A DNA stretch of 64,000 bases from assembly GCF_001667185.1 (NCBI RefSeq), contig NZ_LZIC01000115.1:1-64000 (forward strand), in the 5' to 3' direction. Both the position numbers and the translations under genes were made by a program. Position 1 is the stretch's first letter, and each line of letters starts with the position of its first letter. This stretch comes from Mycobacterium sp. 852002-50816_SCH5313054-b. Lineage in GTDB: Bacteria > Actinomycetota > Actinomycetes > Mycobacteriales > Mycobacteriaceae. Under the pieces are notes generated by a model. The model made no database searches. It was not told where the DNA came from and saw only the letters and a program-made list of their open reading frames with translations. Below are positions 14,847 through 25,841 of this stretch, one piece after another.

Positions 14847-16994
14847 ATGCAGAGCCTGTCACCGCCCCGCCCACCGGTTGTCGCTGCGAAACCGGTCGCT
14901 GCGCGTGCCCCGGGCTTTTATCGCTACGACCTCGACGGCCTGCGCGGCATCGCGATCGCGCTGGTCGCCATGTTCCACATCTGGTTCGGCCGCGTCTCCG
15001 GCGGGGTGGACGTCTTCCTGGCGCTGTCCGGCTTCTTTTTCGGCGGAAAAATCCTGCGCGCTGCGCTCAACCCGGACCTCGCGCTGTCGCCGGTGGCCGA
15101 GGTGATGCGGCTGGTCCGCCGCCTGCTCCCCGCGCTGGTCGTGGTTTTGGCCGGCTGCGGGCTGCTGACGATCCTGGTGCAGCCGGAGACCCGCTGGGAG
15201 ACCTTCGCCGATCAGAGCCTGGCCAGCCTGGGCTACTACCAGAACTGGGAGCTGGCCAACAGCGCCTCCGATTACCTGCGGGCCGGTGAAGCCGTCACCC
15301 CGCTGCAGCACATCTGGTCCATGTCGGTGCAGGGCCAGTTCTACATCGCCTTTCTGCTGCTGATCACCGGCTGCGCGTACGCGTGCCGCGGCCTCGGCGA
15401 GCGCCGCCGGACGGTGTTTTTGGTGCTGCTCAGCGCGCTGACGGCCGCCTCGTTCGGGTATGCGATCGTCGCCCACCAGGACAACCAGGCGATCGCCTAC
15501 TACGACAGCTTCGCCCGGGCGTGGGAGTTGCTGCTGGGCGCGCTGGTCGGCGCCGTGGTGCCCTACGTCCGCTGGCCGGCGTGGCTGCGCACCGTCGTCG
15601 CCACCGTCGGGCTGGCCGCGATCGTGTCGTGCGGGGCCCTGATCGACGGCGTCAGGGAGTTTCCCGGCCCGTGGGCGCTGGTCCCCGTCGGGGCCACCAT
15701 GCTGATGATCCTCGCCGGGGCCAACCTGGGCGCCGATGGCCGGCTGCCGCTGCCGAACCGGGTGCTGGCGGCCGGGCCCCTGGTGGCGCTGGGCGCGATG
15801 GCCTACTCCCTGTACCTGTGGCACTGGCCGCTGCTCATCTTCTGGCTGTCCTACAGCGGCCACAAGCACGCCGGCTTCGTTGAGGGCACGGTGCTGCTGC
15901 TGGTGTCCGGGGTGCTGGCCTACCTGACCACGCGGCTCGTCGAGGACCCGCTGCGCTACCGGGCGCCCGCCGGCGCGGCGCCGGCGGTGACCGTCCCGAC
16001 GGTCCCCTGGTGGCTGCGGCTGCGCCGCCCGACGATGGCGCTGGGGTCGATGGTGGTGCTGCTCGGCGTCACTCTGACCGCGACGTCGTTCACCTGGCGG
16101 CAGCACGTCACGGTGTTGCGCGCGGCGGGCAAGGAACTCAGCGTCCTCAACCCGCAGGACTACCCCGGCGCGCGCGCCCTGACTGAACACGCGCGGGTGC
16201 CGGCGCTGCCGATGCGGCCCAGCGTCCTGGAGATCAAGGACGACCTTCCGATCTCGACCCGGGACGGCTGCATCAGCGACTTCGTCAACCCGACCGTCGT
16301 CAACTGCGCCTACGGCGACCTCGCCGCGACGCGGACCATCGCCCTGGCCGGCGGGTCGCACGCCGAGCACTGGCTACCCGCGCTCGACCTGCTCGGCCGC
16401 ATGCATCACTTCAAGGTGGTGACGTACCTCAAGATGGGCTGCCCGCTGTCCACCGAGGAAGTGCCGCTGATCATGGGCAACAACGCCCCGTACATGCAGT
16501 GCCGCGAGTGGGTGCAGCGGACGATGAACAAGCTGGTCGACGACCGGCCGGACTATGTGTTCACCACGACGACCCGGCCGTGGAACATCAAGGCCGGCGA
16601 CGTGATGCCGGCGACCTACATCGGCATCTGGCAAACGTTGTCGGACAACAACATTCCGATCCTCGGCATGCGCGACACCCCGTGGCTGGTCAAGGACGGC
16701 AAGCCGTTCGACCCCGCGGACTGCTTGGCCAAGAAGGGTGGCAGCCCGCAGTCCTGCGCGGTGAAGCGTTCCGACGTGTTGTCCGATCACAATCAGACCC
16801 TCGACTTCGTCGCGCAGTTCCCGCTGCTGAAGGTCCTGGACATGTCCGACGCGATCTGCCGCGCCGACGTCTGCCGCCCCGTCGAGGGAAACGTGCTGAT
16901 TTACCACGGCGCTCATCACCTGTCCCCCACCTACGTACGTACGATGACGACCGAGCTGGGCCGGCAGATCGGGGCCAGCACCGGTTGGTGGTGA
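14847..16994 (+). CDS. Acyltransferase-3 / SGNH fusion membrane protein (OafA/YrhL type, Rv1565c position)
   Basis: The product has 715 residues. The N-terminal half (about 25-370) is an acyltransferase-3 domain with ten or so helices and the Arg-X10-His signature (Arg33, His44). Then come one further helix near 395-415 and a C-terminal extracytoplasmic SGNH-like domain (about 470-715), whose block I reads Gly-Gly-Ser-His-Ala instead of Gly-Asp-Ser-His-Ala and whose last block reads Gly-Ala-His-His-Leu-Ser. Such fusions move acetyl or other acyl groups across the membrane onto glycans or glycolipids. The target is unknown. It sits directly before treX, with 37 bases between, so it may be cotranscribed with the trehalose genes. 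Confidence 0.88.
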   Translation: MQSLSPPRPPVVAAKPVAARAPGFYRYDLDGLRGIAIALVAMFHIWFGRVSGGVDVFLALSGFFFGGKILRAALNPDLALSPVAEVMRLVRRLLPALVVVLAGCGLLTILVQPETRWETFADQSLASLGYYQNWELANSASDYLRAGEAVTPLQHIWSMSVQGQFYIAFLLLITGCAYACRGLGERRRTVFLVLLSALTAASFGYAIVAHQDNQAIAYYDSFARAWELLLGALVGAVVPYVRWPAWLRTVVATVGLAAIVSCGALIDGVREFPGPWALVPVGATMLMILAGANLGADGRLPLPNRVLAAGPLVALGAMAYSLYLWHWPLLIFWLSYSGHKHAGFVEGTVLLLVSGVLAYLTTRLVEDPLRYRAPAGAAPAVTVPTVPWWLRLRRPTMALGSMVVLLGVTLTATSFTWRQHVTVLRAAGKELSVLNPQDYPGARALTEHARVPALPMRPSVLEIKDDLPISTRDGCISDFVNPTVVNCAYGDLAATRTIALAGGSHAEHWLPALDLLGRMHHFKVVTYLKMGCPLSTEEVPLIMGNNAPYMQCREWVQRTMNKLVDDRPDYVFTTTTRPWNIKAGDVMPATYIGIWQTLSDNNIPILGMRDTPWLVKDGKPFDPADCLAKKGGSPQSCAVKRSDVLSDHNQTLDFVAQFPLLKVLDMSDAICRADVCRPVEGNVLIYHGAHHLSPTYVRTMTTELGRQIGASTGWW

Positions 16995-17031
16995 CAGGCG
17001 GCCGCACCGCGGGCGCCGATAAGGTCAAGTG

Positions 17032-19227
<2,196 letters not shown>

Positions 19228-19230
19228 CGC

Positions 19231-21531
19231 ATGGCCTTACCAGTCCTGTCCACCTACCGGCTCCAGCTGCGTGGTGACTCCAGTGGATTCGCGTTCACCT
19301 TCGCCGACGCCGAAAACCTGCTGGACTACCTGGACGACCTCGGGGTGAGCCACCTGTACCTGTCCCCGGTCCTGACCGCGGCGCGCGGGTCCCACCACGG
19401 GTACGACGTCACCGACCCGACCACGGTCTCCGACGAGCTGGGCGGCCCCGACGGCCTGGCGCGGTTGTCCGCGGCGGCCCGGGCGCGCGGCATGGGCCTG
19501 ATCATCGACGTCGTGCCCAACCACGTCGGCATCGACGACCCGCAGCAGAACGCGTGGTGGTGGGACGTGCTGCGGCACGGCCGGGACTCGCGGTACGCGG
19601 GCTTCTTCGACATCGACTGGGACCTCGACGAGGCCGGCCGAATCGTGTTGCCGATCTTGGGTTCTGACGACGACGCCGCCGACCTGAAGGTCGATGGAGA
19701 CCTGCTGCGGCTGGGCGATCTGGCGCTGCCCATCGCGCCCGGCACCGGGGAAGGCACCGGCCCGGAAGTCCATGACCGCCAGCACTACCGGATGGTGGGC
19801 TGGCGCAACGGGGTCTGCGGCTACCGGCGCTTCTTCTCGATCACCTCGCTGGCCGGCCTGCGGCAGGAGGATCGCGAAGTGTTCGACGCCAGCCACGCCG
19901 AGGTGGCCCGCTGGTTCGACGAGGGCCTGGTGGACGGCGTCCGCATCGACCACCCCGACGGTTTGTCCGACCCCTGCGGCTATCTGGCGAGGCTGCGGGA
20001 GCTGGCCGGCCCGGATGCCTGGATCGTCATCGAGAAGATCCTGGCCGTCGACGAGGCGCTCGAGCCCACCCTGCCGGTGGCGGGAACCACCGGCTACGAC
20101 GTGCTCCGCCAGGTCGGTGGGGTCTTCGTCGACCCGGCCGGCGAGGAGGCGCTGACCGAACTCGTCGAGTCGGCCGGGGTGGATTACCACACCATGCCGA
20201 AGCTGCTCGCCGAGCTCAAGATTCGCGCGGCCACTGTGACGTTGGCCAGCGAGCTGGCCCGGCTGCGACGGGCCGTCGCGGCCGCTGCGGGCGCCGATCA
20301 CCCACTGCTGCCCGAGGCGGTCGCCGGCCTGCTCACCCACATCGGCGTCTACCGCAGCGACTACCCCGGACTGGCCGCGCTGTTGCCCACCGCGCTGGCC
20401 GAAACCCAGGCGGAATCACCACAATTGGGGCCCGCGCTGGAGGTGCTCGCGGCGGCGCTGGCCCGCGCCGGCGAGCCGGCCACCCGGCTGCAGCAACTAT
20501 GCGGCGCGGTCACCGCCAAGGCCGTCGAGGACTGCCTTTTCTACCGCGACGCCCGCCTGGTGTCGCTCAACGAGGTGGGCGGCGAACCGCATCGTTTCGG
20601 CGTCGGGCTGGCCGAATTTCACCACAGCGCCAGCACCCGCCTCCGGTTGTGGCCACACACGATGACGACGCTGACCACCCACGACACCAAGCGCGGCGAG
20701 GACGTGCGGGCTCGGATTGGCGTGCTGTCGCAGGTTCCGTCGCTGTGGACCGAGTTCCTCGCCCGCTGGGAGGTCCGGGCCCCCTCCCCCGATCCGGCGA
20801 CCGGACAGTTCCTGTGGCAGAACATCTTCGGCGTCTGGCCGGTGGGCGGCCAGGTGACGCAGGAGCTGCGCGCCCGGCTGCACGCGTACACCGAGAAAGC
20901 CATCCGCGAGGCGGCCTGGCACACGTCGTGGAACGACCCGGACACCGACTTCGAGGACGCGGTGCACCGCTGGTTGGACACGGTCCTCGACGGCCCGGTG
21001 GCCGGCCAGCTGACCGAACTGGTGGCGCAACTCAATTCGCATGCGGCCAGCGACGCGCTCGGCCAGAAGCTGCTCGCGCTGACGGTGCCGGGGACACCGG
21101 ACGTCTACCAGGGCACCGAGCTGTGGGACGACAGCCTGGTGGACCCCGACAACCGTCGCGCCGTCGACTACGCCGCCCGGCGCGGCGCCCTGAAAGACCT
21201 GCATCACCCGAAGATTCGCGTCGTCACCACGGCGCTTCGGGTGCGGCGCTCGCGCCCGGACACGTTCCTGCACGGCGCCTACGTCCCGGTGCTCGCCGAC
21301 GGCGAGGCCAGCGACCACGTCGTGGCGTTTCGCCGCGGTGACGACGTGCTGGTTGCGGTGACCCGCTGGACCGTGCGGCTGGCCGAAAAGGGCTGGGGCA
21401 ACACCGTGTTGCCGCTGCCCGAGGGCACCTGGACCGACGCGCTCAACGGCGCCGTGGCCAGCGGGGCGACATCGGCCACCCAGCTGTTCTCGGACCTGCC
21501 CGTGGTGCTGCTGGAGCGCCGGCATGACTGA
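19231..21531 (+). CDS. treY: Maltooligosyltrehalose synthase
   Basis: TreY turns the reducing-end alpha-1,4 linkage of maltodextrin into the alpha,alpha-1,1 linkage of trehalose. The 766-residue GH13 enzyme shows Asp-Val-Val-Pro-Asn-His-Val-Gly near residue 92, the nucleophile in Gly-Val-Arg-Ile-Asp-His-Pro-Asp-Gly, the acid in Val-Ile-Glu-Lys-Ile, and the third acid in Thr-His-Asp-Thr-Lys-Arg. Length matches the family. Its end overlaps the treZ start by eight bases, implying coupled translation. Confidence 0.97.
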   Translation: MALPVLSTYRLQLRGDSSGFAFTFADAENLLDYLDDLGVSHLYLSPVLTAARGSHHGYDVTDPTTVSDELGGPDGLARLSAAARARGMGLIIDVVPNHVGIDDPQQNAWWWDVLRHGRDSRYAGFFDIDWDLDEAGRIVLPILGSDDDAADLKVDGDLLRLGDLALPIAPGTGEGTGPEVHDRQHYRMVGWRNGVCGYRRFFSITSLAGLRQEDREVFDASHAEVARWFDEGLVDGVRIDHPDGLSDPCGYLARLRELAGPDAWIVIEKILAVDEALEPTLPVAGTTGYDVLRQVGGVFVDPAGEEALTELVESAGVDYHTMPKLLAELKIRAATVTLASELARLRRAVAAAAGADHPLLPEAVAGLLTHIGVYRSDYPGLAALLPTALAETQAESPQLGPALEVLAAALARAGEPATRLQQLCGAVTAKAVEDCLFYRDARLVSLNEVGGEPHRFGVGLAEFHHSASTRLRLWPHTMTTLTTHDTKRGEDVRARIGVLSQVPSLWTEFLARWEVRAPSPDPATGQFLWQNIFGVWPVGGQVTQELRARLHAYTEKAIREAAWHTSWNDPDTDFEDAVHRWLDTVLDGPVAGQLTELVAQLNSHAASDALGQKLLALTVPGTPDVYQGTELWDDSLVDPDNRRAVDYAARRGALKDLHHPKIRVVTTALRVRRSRPDTFLHGAYVPVLADGEASDHVVAFRRGDDVLVAVTRWTVRLAEKGWGNTVLPLPEGTWTDALNGAVASGATSATQLFSDLPVVLLERRHD

Positions 21532-23251
21532 GTTCCGGGTGTGGGCCCCCAGGCCGTCGCTGGTGCGCCTTGACGTCGACGGTTCGGTACACCCGATGAC
21601 CCGCTCCGACGACGGCTGGTGGCACGCCGACGTCGCGACGGCGTCCGACGCCCGGTACGGGTACCTGCTCGACGACGACCCCAGCGTGCTGCCCGACCCC
21701 CGCTCGGCCCGCCAGCCCGACGGCGTGCACGCCCGGTCACAGCTGTGGGACCCGGCCGGAGCGCGGTGGACCGACGGCGATTGGCCGGGCCGGTCCGTGG
21801 CAGGCGGCGCGGTGATCTACGAACTGCACGTCGGGACCTTCACCCCGGCGGGCACTTTCGGCGCCGCCGCCGAAAAGCTGGACTACCTGGTCGATCTCGG
21901 CATCGACTTCGTCGAGCTGATGCCGGTCAATACCTTCGCCGGCACCCACGGCTGGGGCTACGACGGCGTGCTGTGGTACAGCGTGCACGAACCCTACGGC
22001 GGCCCCGACGGCCTGGTCCGGTTCGTGGACGCGTGCCACGCGCGCGGCCTGGGGGTGCTGATCGACGCCGTGTTCAACCACCTCGGACCGTCCGGGAATT
22101 ACCTGCCGCGCTTCGGGCCCTACCTGTCGTCGGCGAGCAACCCGTGGGGCGAAGGCATCAACATCGCCGACGCCGACTCCGACGAGGTGCGGCGCTACAT
22201 CATCGGCTGCGCGCTGCGCTGGATGCGCGACTTCCACGCCGACGGGCTGCGCCTGGACGCCGTGCACGCGCTGGTCGACACCACGGCCATCCACATCCTC
22301 GAGGAGCTCGCCACCGAAACCGACTGGCTGGCAAGCCAGTTAGGCCGGCCGCTGTCGCTGATCGCCGAAAGCGACCTCAACGACCCGCGGCTGATCACCC
22401 CGCGCGAGCGCAACGGCTACGGGCTGACCGCGCAGTGGGCCGACGACATTCATCACGCCATCCACACCGCGGTGTCCGGCGAGCGCCAGGGCTATTACGC
22501 CGACTTCGGGTCTCTCAAAACGCTGGCGGAAACGCTGCGGCACGGCTACTTTCACGCCGGCACCCATTCGACATTCCGGCACCGCCGGCATGGGCGCCCG
22601 CTGGACACATCCACAATTCCGGCCACTCGGCTGGTCGCCTACACCTGCACCCACGATCAGGTCGGCAACCGGGCGCTCGGTGATCGCCCGTCGCAGAACC
22701 TGACTGGCGGCCAGCTTGCGGTCAAGGCCGCGCTTGCACTCGGCTCGCCCTACACCGCTATGCTTTTCATGGGCGAGGAATGGGCGGCGTCAACCCCCTT
22801 CCAGTTCTTCAGCTCGCATCCCGAGCCGGAGCTGGCGCGGGCCACCGCCGAGGGGCGCAAGGCCGAGTTCGCCGAACACGGTTGGGACGCCGACCAGATT
22901 CCCGATCCCCAGGATCCGCAGACATTTCTGCGTTCCAAGCTGAACTGGGACGAGGTCGACTCTGGCGAACACGCCCGCCTGCTGCGCGTGTACCGGGATC
23001 TGATCGCCCTGCGGCACAACGATGCCGACCTGGCCGACCCATGGCTGGAGCACCTCACGGTCGACTACGACGAAGAGCAACGCTGGATCAGCCTGCACCG
23101 CGGCGGGTTGCGCATCGCGTGCAACCTGGGCACCGAGTCGGCGACGGTGCCCGTGACGGGCGACGTGGTCCTCGCGTGGGGCGAGCCGAAGGTCGGCACC
23201 GACGGCACCGTGCTGGACGGCCATTCGTTCGCCATTCTGCGCTGCGGATGA
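21524..23251 (+). CDS. treZ: Maltooligosyltrehalose trehalohydrolase
   Basis: TreZ releases free trehalose from the maltooligosyltrehalose made by TreY. The 575-residue protein has an N-terminal immunoglobulin-like CBM48 domain and a GH13 barrel with Asp-Gly-Leu-Arg-Leu-Asp (nucleophile), Ile-Ala-Glu-Ser-Asp (acid) and Thr-His-Asp-Gln-Val-Gly-Asn (third acid). The ATG lies inside the last codons of treY. Trehalose made here feeds cell-envelope trehalose lipids as well as stress protection. Confidence 0.97.
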   Translation: MTEFRVWAPRPSLVRLDVDGSVHPMTRSDDGWWHADVATASDARYGYLLDDDPSVLPDPRSARQPDGVHARSQLWDPAGARWTDGDWPGRSVAGGAVIYELHVGTFTPAGTFGAAAEKLDYLVDLGIDFVELMPVNTFAGTHGWGYDGVLWYSVHEPYGGPDGLVRFVDACHARGLGVLIDAVFNHLGPSGNYLPRFGPYLSSASNPWGEGINIADADSDEVRRYIIGCALRWMRDFHADGLRLDAVHALVDTTAIHILEELATETDWLASQLGRPLSLIAESDLNDPRLITPRERNGYGLTAQWADDIHHAIHTAVSGERQGYYADFGSLKTLAETLRHGYFHAGTHSTFRHRRHGRPLDTSTIPATRLVAYTCTHDQVGNRALGDRPSQNLTGGQLAVKAALALGSPYTAMLFMGEEWAASTPFQFFSSHPEPELARATAEGRKAEFAEHGWDADQIPDPQDPQTFLRSKLNWDEVDSGEHARLLRVYRDLIALRHNDADLADPWLEHLTVDYDEEQRWISLHRGGLRIACNLGTESATVPVTGDVVLAWGEPKVGTDGTVLDGHSFAILRCG

Positions 23252-23253
23252 CC

Positions 23254-23269
23254 CGCGCCCGCGGGCGCG
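23254..23269. terminator. Perfect GC palindrome just after treZ, candidate hairpin
   Basis: The 16-base sequence CGCGCCCGCGGGCGCG starts two bases after the treZ stop and is its own reverse complement. It lacks a following T-run, so its role as a terminator is only likely, not shown. Confidence 0.4.
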
Positions 23270-23333
23270 TACAGTGGCCATAACGCTTATATGACCTAAG
23301 TAACGCATGGCTGCGTGGAAAAGGAGCTCGCGG

Positions 23334-24248
23334 ATGAGCCGCACCGAGAACGACACCTGGGACCTGGCGTCCAGCGTCGGCGCGACCGCCACGGCCGTCG
23401 CCTCGTCGCGCGCGATGGCGTCCCAGGGCCCCGATCCCCTTCTTGACGACCCGTGGGCGGATCCGCTCGTGCGGGCGGTGGGCATCGAGACGTTCATCAA
23501 GCTCATCGATGGCGAGATCGGGCCCGGCGACGACGACCCGGCGCTGAACCGCCGGACCATGAAAGAGCAGATCGCCGTGCGCACCCGCTTCTTCGACGAT
23601 TTCTTCAGGCAGGCGACCGGCTCGGGCATCAGGCAGGCCGTCATCCTGGCGTCCGGCCTGGACACCCGGGCCTACCGGCTGGCCTGGCCGGCCGGCACGG
23701 TGGTGTACGAGATCGATCAACCGGCGGTCATCGATTTCAAGACACGGACGATGGCGGGCCTGGGAGCCGAGCCGACCGCGCAGCGCCGCACGGTCGCGAT
23801 CGACCTGCGCGACGACTGGCCGTCGGCGTTGGTGGCGGCCGGGTTCGACACCGGGCGGCCGACGGCCTGGAGCGCCGAGGGCCTTCTCCCCTATCTGCCG
23901 CCCGAGGCGCAGGACCGCCTGTTCGACAACATCGTCGCGCTCTCGGCGCGCGGCAGCCGGATCGCAACCGAACACCTGGACCTGCGCAACGTCCCGTCGG
24001 ACTGGGCGCAACGATTGACCGAGCGGTCCCGGCGCATCGGCTCCAACATCAACCTGGCCGAGTTGTTCTACACCGGCGAGCGCAACACCGCCGCCGAGTA
24101 CCTCACCGGGCACGGTTGGCGGGTCAACATCCGAACCACCGAACAGTGCTACGCCGCCAACGGGTTCCAGTTGCCCAACGACGAGATGGCCGCGTTCGGC
24201 GGCGGCTCCGGCTACTTGACGGCGATGCTGGACGAGGGCGTGCGCTAG
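23334..24248 (+). CDS. SAM-dependent methyltransferase, TIGR00027/LCM family
   Basis: The 304-residue protein belongs to the large mycobacterial group of putative leucine-carboxyl-methyltransferase-like enzymes. It shows the family start (Trp-Asp-Leu-Ala-Ser-Ser-Val-Gly-Ala-Thr-Ala), the SAM-site region Leu-Ala-Ser-Gly-Leu-Asp-Thr-Arg-Ala-Tyr-Arg (about residue 106), the Asp-Gln-Pro acidic loop and Trp-Ser-Ala-Glu-Gly-Leu-Leu-Pro-Tyr-Leu. Substrates of the family are mostly unknown. AAGGAG (23321-23326) seven bases before the ATG at 23334 fixes the start; a start at 23307 would precede the site. Its end overlaps the convergent regulator gene by four bases. Confidence 0.9.
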   Translation: MSRTENDTWDLASSVGATATAVASSRAMASQGPDPLLDDPWADPLVRAVGIETFIKLIDGEIGPGDDDPALNRRTMKEQIAVRTRFFDDFFRQATGSGIRQAVILASGLDTRAYRLAWPAGTVVYEIDQPAVIDFKTRTMAGLGAEPTAQRRTVAIDLRDDWPSALVAAGFDTGRPTAWSAEGLLPYLPPEAQDRLFDNIVALSARGSRIATEHLDLRNVPSDWAQRLTERSRRIGSNINLAELFYTGERNTAAEYLTGHGWRVNIRTTEQCYAANGFQLPNDEMAAFGGGSGYLTAMLDEGVR

Positions 24249-24916
24249 GGGCCGCCGCGCCAGTGTTCGATGCGGTGATGATCGGGAGTGAACCCGTGGT
24301 TCACGCCCCACAGCACTGCCTGGGTCCGGCTGGCGACCCCCAGCTTGCGGTAGATGGTGCGGATGTAGGACTTGACCGTGTTGGGGCTCAGGTAGGTCAG
24401 CCGCGCGACGTCGGCGTTGCTTTTGCCCTGAGTGATCAATGCCAGGATCTCGGCCTCGCGGTCGCTGAGCCCCTCGCCGCGGCCGGGCCAGTCGAGCCCG
24501 GGGGCGCTGCGGGCCCGGGAGGCCACCTCGCTGATGACCTCCCGGCCGGAATGTATGTCCTCCAGCGCGGCGACCAACTCGCGCGCGGGCAGGGTCTTCG
24601 ATAGGTACCCGTGAGCGCCTTGTCGCCGCGCGCTGTCGACGAGGTCGGGGTGAAAGTTCCAGGTGTAAACCACAACTCGGTGCGCCCGGGGATTGGCCAC
24701 CAGGACGGCAATCTCTTCATGGTCGGATTCGGGTTGGGCGAACGAGTCGTACAGGACGATGTCGACGGTGTCCTCGACCGGCATCGTCGAGTCGAGTTCG
24801 GCGATCACGATGCGATCCCGGTACGCGTCGAGCATGTTGGCCACGCCCTTCACCACGACGTCGTAGTCGTCGACCAGCGCGACCGTGATCGGCGCGCGCG
24901 AACTCGGCGAGGGCAT
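24245..24916 (-). CDS. NarL/FixJ-type response regulator (REC + LuxR HTH)
   Basis: The product has 223 residues. The N-terminal receiver has the acidic pair Asp16-Asp17, the presumed phospho-acceptor Asp in Val-Leu-Tyr-Asp-Ser near residue 57 and the conserved Lys in Leu-Ser-Lys-Thr near 106. The C-terminal LuxR helix-turn-helix (about 150-205) reads Leu-Ser-Asp-Arg-Glu-Ala-Glu-Ile-Leu and Ser-Pro-Asn-Thr-Val-Lys-Ser-Tyr-Ile. No histidine kinase is adjacent, so it is an orphan here. It is divergent from a tiny membrane-peptide gene across a 92-base gap carrying an imperfect inverted repeat, the obvious candidate target. Confidence 0.9.
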   Translation of the reverse strand: MPSPSSRAPITVALVDDYDVVVKGVANMLDAYRDRIVIAELDSTMPVEDTVDIVLYDSFAQPESDHEEIAVLVANPRAHRVVVYTWNFHPDLVDSARRQGAHGYLSKTLPARELVAALEDIHSGREVISEVASRARSAPGLDWPGRGEGLSDREAEILALITQGKSNADVARLTYLSPNTVKSYIRTIYRKLGVASRTQAVLWGVNHGFTPDHHRIEHWRGGP

Positions 24917-24936
24917 GCCGGCAACATTACCTACCT

Positions 24937-24958
24937 AGGGGTGTATCGCTACCCCCCT
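24937..24958. promoter_or_regulatory. Imperfect inverted repeat between response regulator and small membrane gene
   Basis: AGGGGTGTA-TCGC-TACCCCCCT reads as two inexact inverted arms around a four-base centre. It lies 20 bases upstream of the regulator start, between divergent genes. Binding by the neighbouring LuxR-type protein is an inference. Confidence 0.35.
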
Positions 24959-25008
24959 TAAGGGTGGTCGGCTTGATGGGCCAGACATCACCGAAGAGGA
25001 GGCTCGTC

Positions 25009-25164
25009 ATGATCATTCTCGGAATCGTCCTGCTGGTCGCGGGATTCCTGCTCAAGATCTCCATCCTGTGGACCATCGGGATCGTCCTGCTCGTCATCGG
25101 TGCCATCCTGTGGATCCTCGGCTCCACCGGGCGCGCCGTCGCGGGCCGCAGGCACTGGTACTGA
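25009..25164 (+). CDS. DUF6131-like small membrane protein
   Basis: The 51-residue protein is almost entirely two hydrophobic helices (residues 2-14 and 17-36) followed by a basic tail with Gly-Arg-Arg-His-Trp-Tyr. This pattern is that of the short actinobacterial DUF6131 family, whose function is unknown. The start at 25009 is set by GAGGAGG at 24996-25002, six bases upstream; an in-frame start at 24964 would lie before that site. It faces a NarL-type regulator. Confidence 0.8.
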   Translation: MIILGIVLLVAGFLLKISILWTIGIVLLVIGAILWILGSTGRAVAGRRHWY

Positions 25165-25247
25165 TCGCGTCGACGAGCACCGCTTGAGCGGATCGATCTC
25201 GGGCCCGCTCAAGCGGTGGCCGTGACGCGCATTTGCAATACTGCGCT

Positions 25248-25841
25248 GTGGACAACGCCGCACCGGAGCAACGGCGATTCACCCGCGACGCGCTGAAACG
25301 TTTCGCAGGCAAGACGCTGCCGGACCTCATCTCCGACGAAGTTCAACTGTTGTTCGTGGGGATCAATCCCGGCCTGAGAACCGTTGCGGTGCAGGCCCAT
25401 TTCGCTCCCCGCGGCAATCGGTTCTGGCCGGCGCTCTTCCATGCCGGCATCACCGAGCATCTGATCGATGCCTCGTCCGGGTTTGTCCCGGCCGACCGGG
25501 ATTACCTGCTGCGTCGCGGACTCGGCATCACGAACCTCGTCGAGAGGGCGAGCGCGGGCGCCGACGAACTCACGGTCGCCGAATTGGTCGAGGGCCGCCG
25601 GAAGCTGGACCGGACGGTGCGGAAGTACTCCCCCGCGGTGGTAGCCGTGCTGGGGATCACCGCCTTCCGAGACGCCTTTGGCGAGCGCCGCGCAAAGGCG
25701 GGTAAGCAGGTATCGCCGTATCCCGCGACCGAACTGTGGGTCGTCCCCAATCCCAGTGGCCGCAACGCCCATGCGTCGCTGTCCGGCCTCGCCGCCGCCT
25801 ACGGCGAAGTCGCCCGCGCCGCCGGCATCCCTACACGCTAG
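25248..25841 (+). CDS. mug: G/U (G/T) mismatch-specific DNA glycosylase, Mug family
   Basis: Mug removes uracil and alkylated bases opposite guanine and starts base excision repair. The 197-residue protein carries the family active-site motif Gly-Ile-Asn-Pro-Gly (residues 38-42, Asn in place of the UDG Asp) and the second motif Asn-Pro-Ser-Gly-Arg-Asn-Ala-His near the C-terminus, which inserts into the DNA helix. I use the GTG at 25248; a TTG five codons upstream is also possible. Its end overlaps the convergent MocR gene by 11 bases. Confidence 0.9.
   Translation: MDNAAPEQRRFTRDALKRFAGKTLPDLISDEVQLLFVGINPGLRTVAVQAHFAPRGNRFWPALFHAGITEHLIDASSGFVPADRDYLLRRGLGITNLVERASAGADELTVAELVEGRRKLDRTVRKYSPAVVAVLGITAFRDAFGERRAKAGKQVSPYPATELWVVPNPSGRNAHASLSGLAAAYGEVARAAGIPTR

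Noticed and set aside
14859..16370. 503-codon open frame opposite the acyltransferase-3 gene
   Set aside because: Arg/Gln/Gly-rich shadow; the plus-strand protein has clear motifs.
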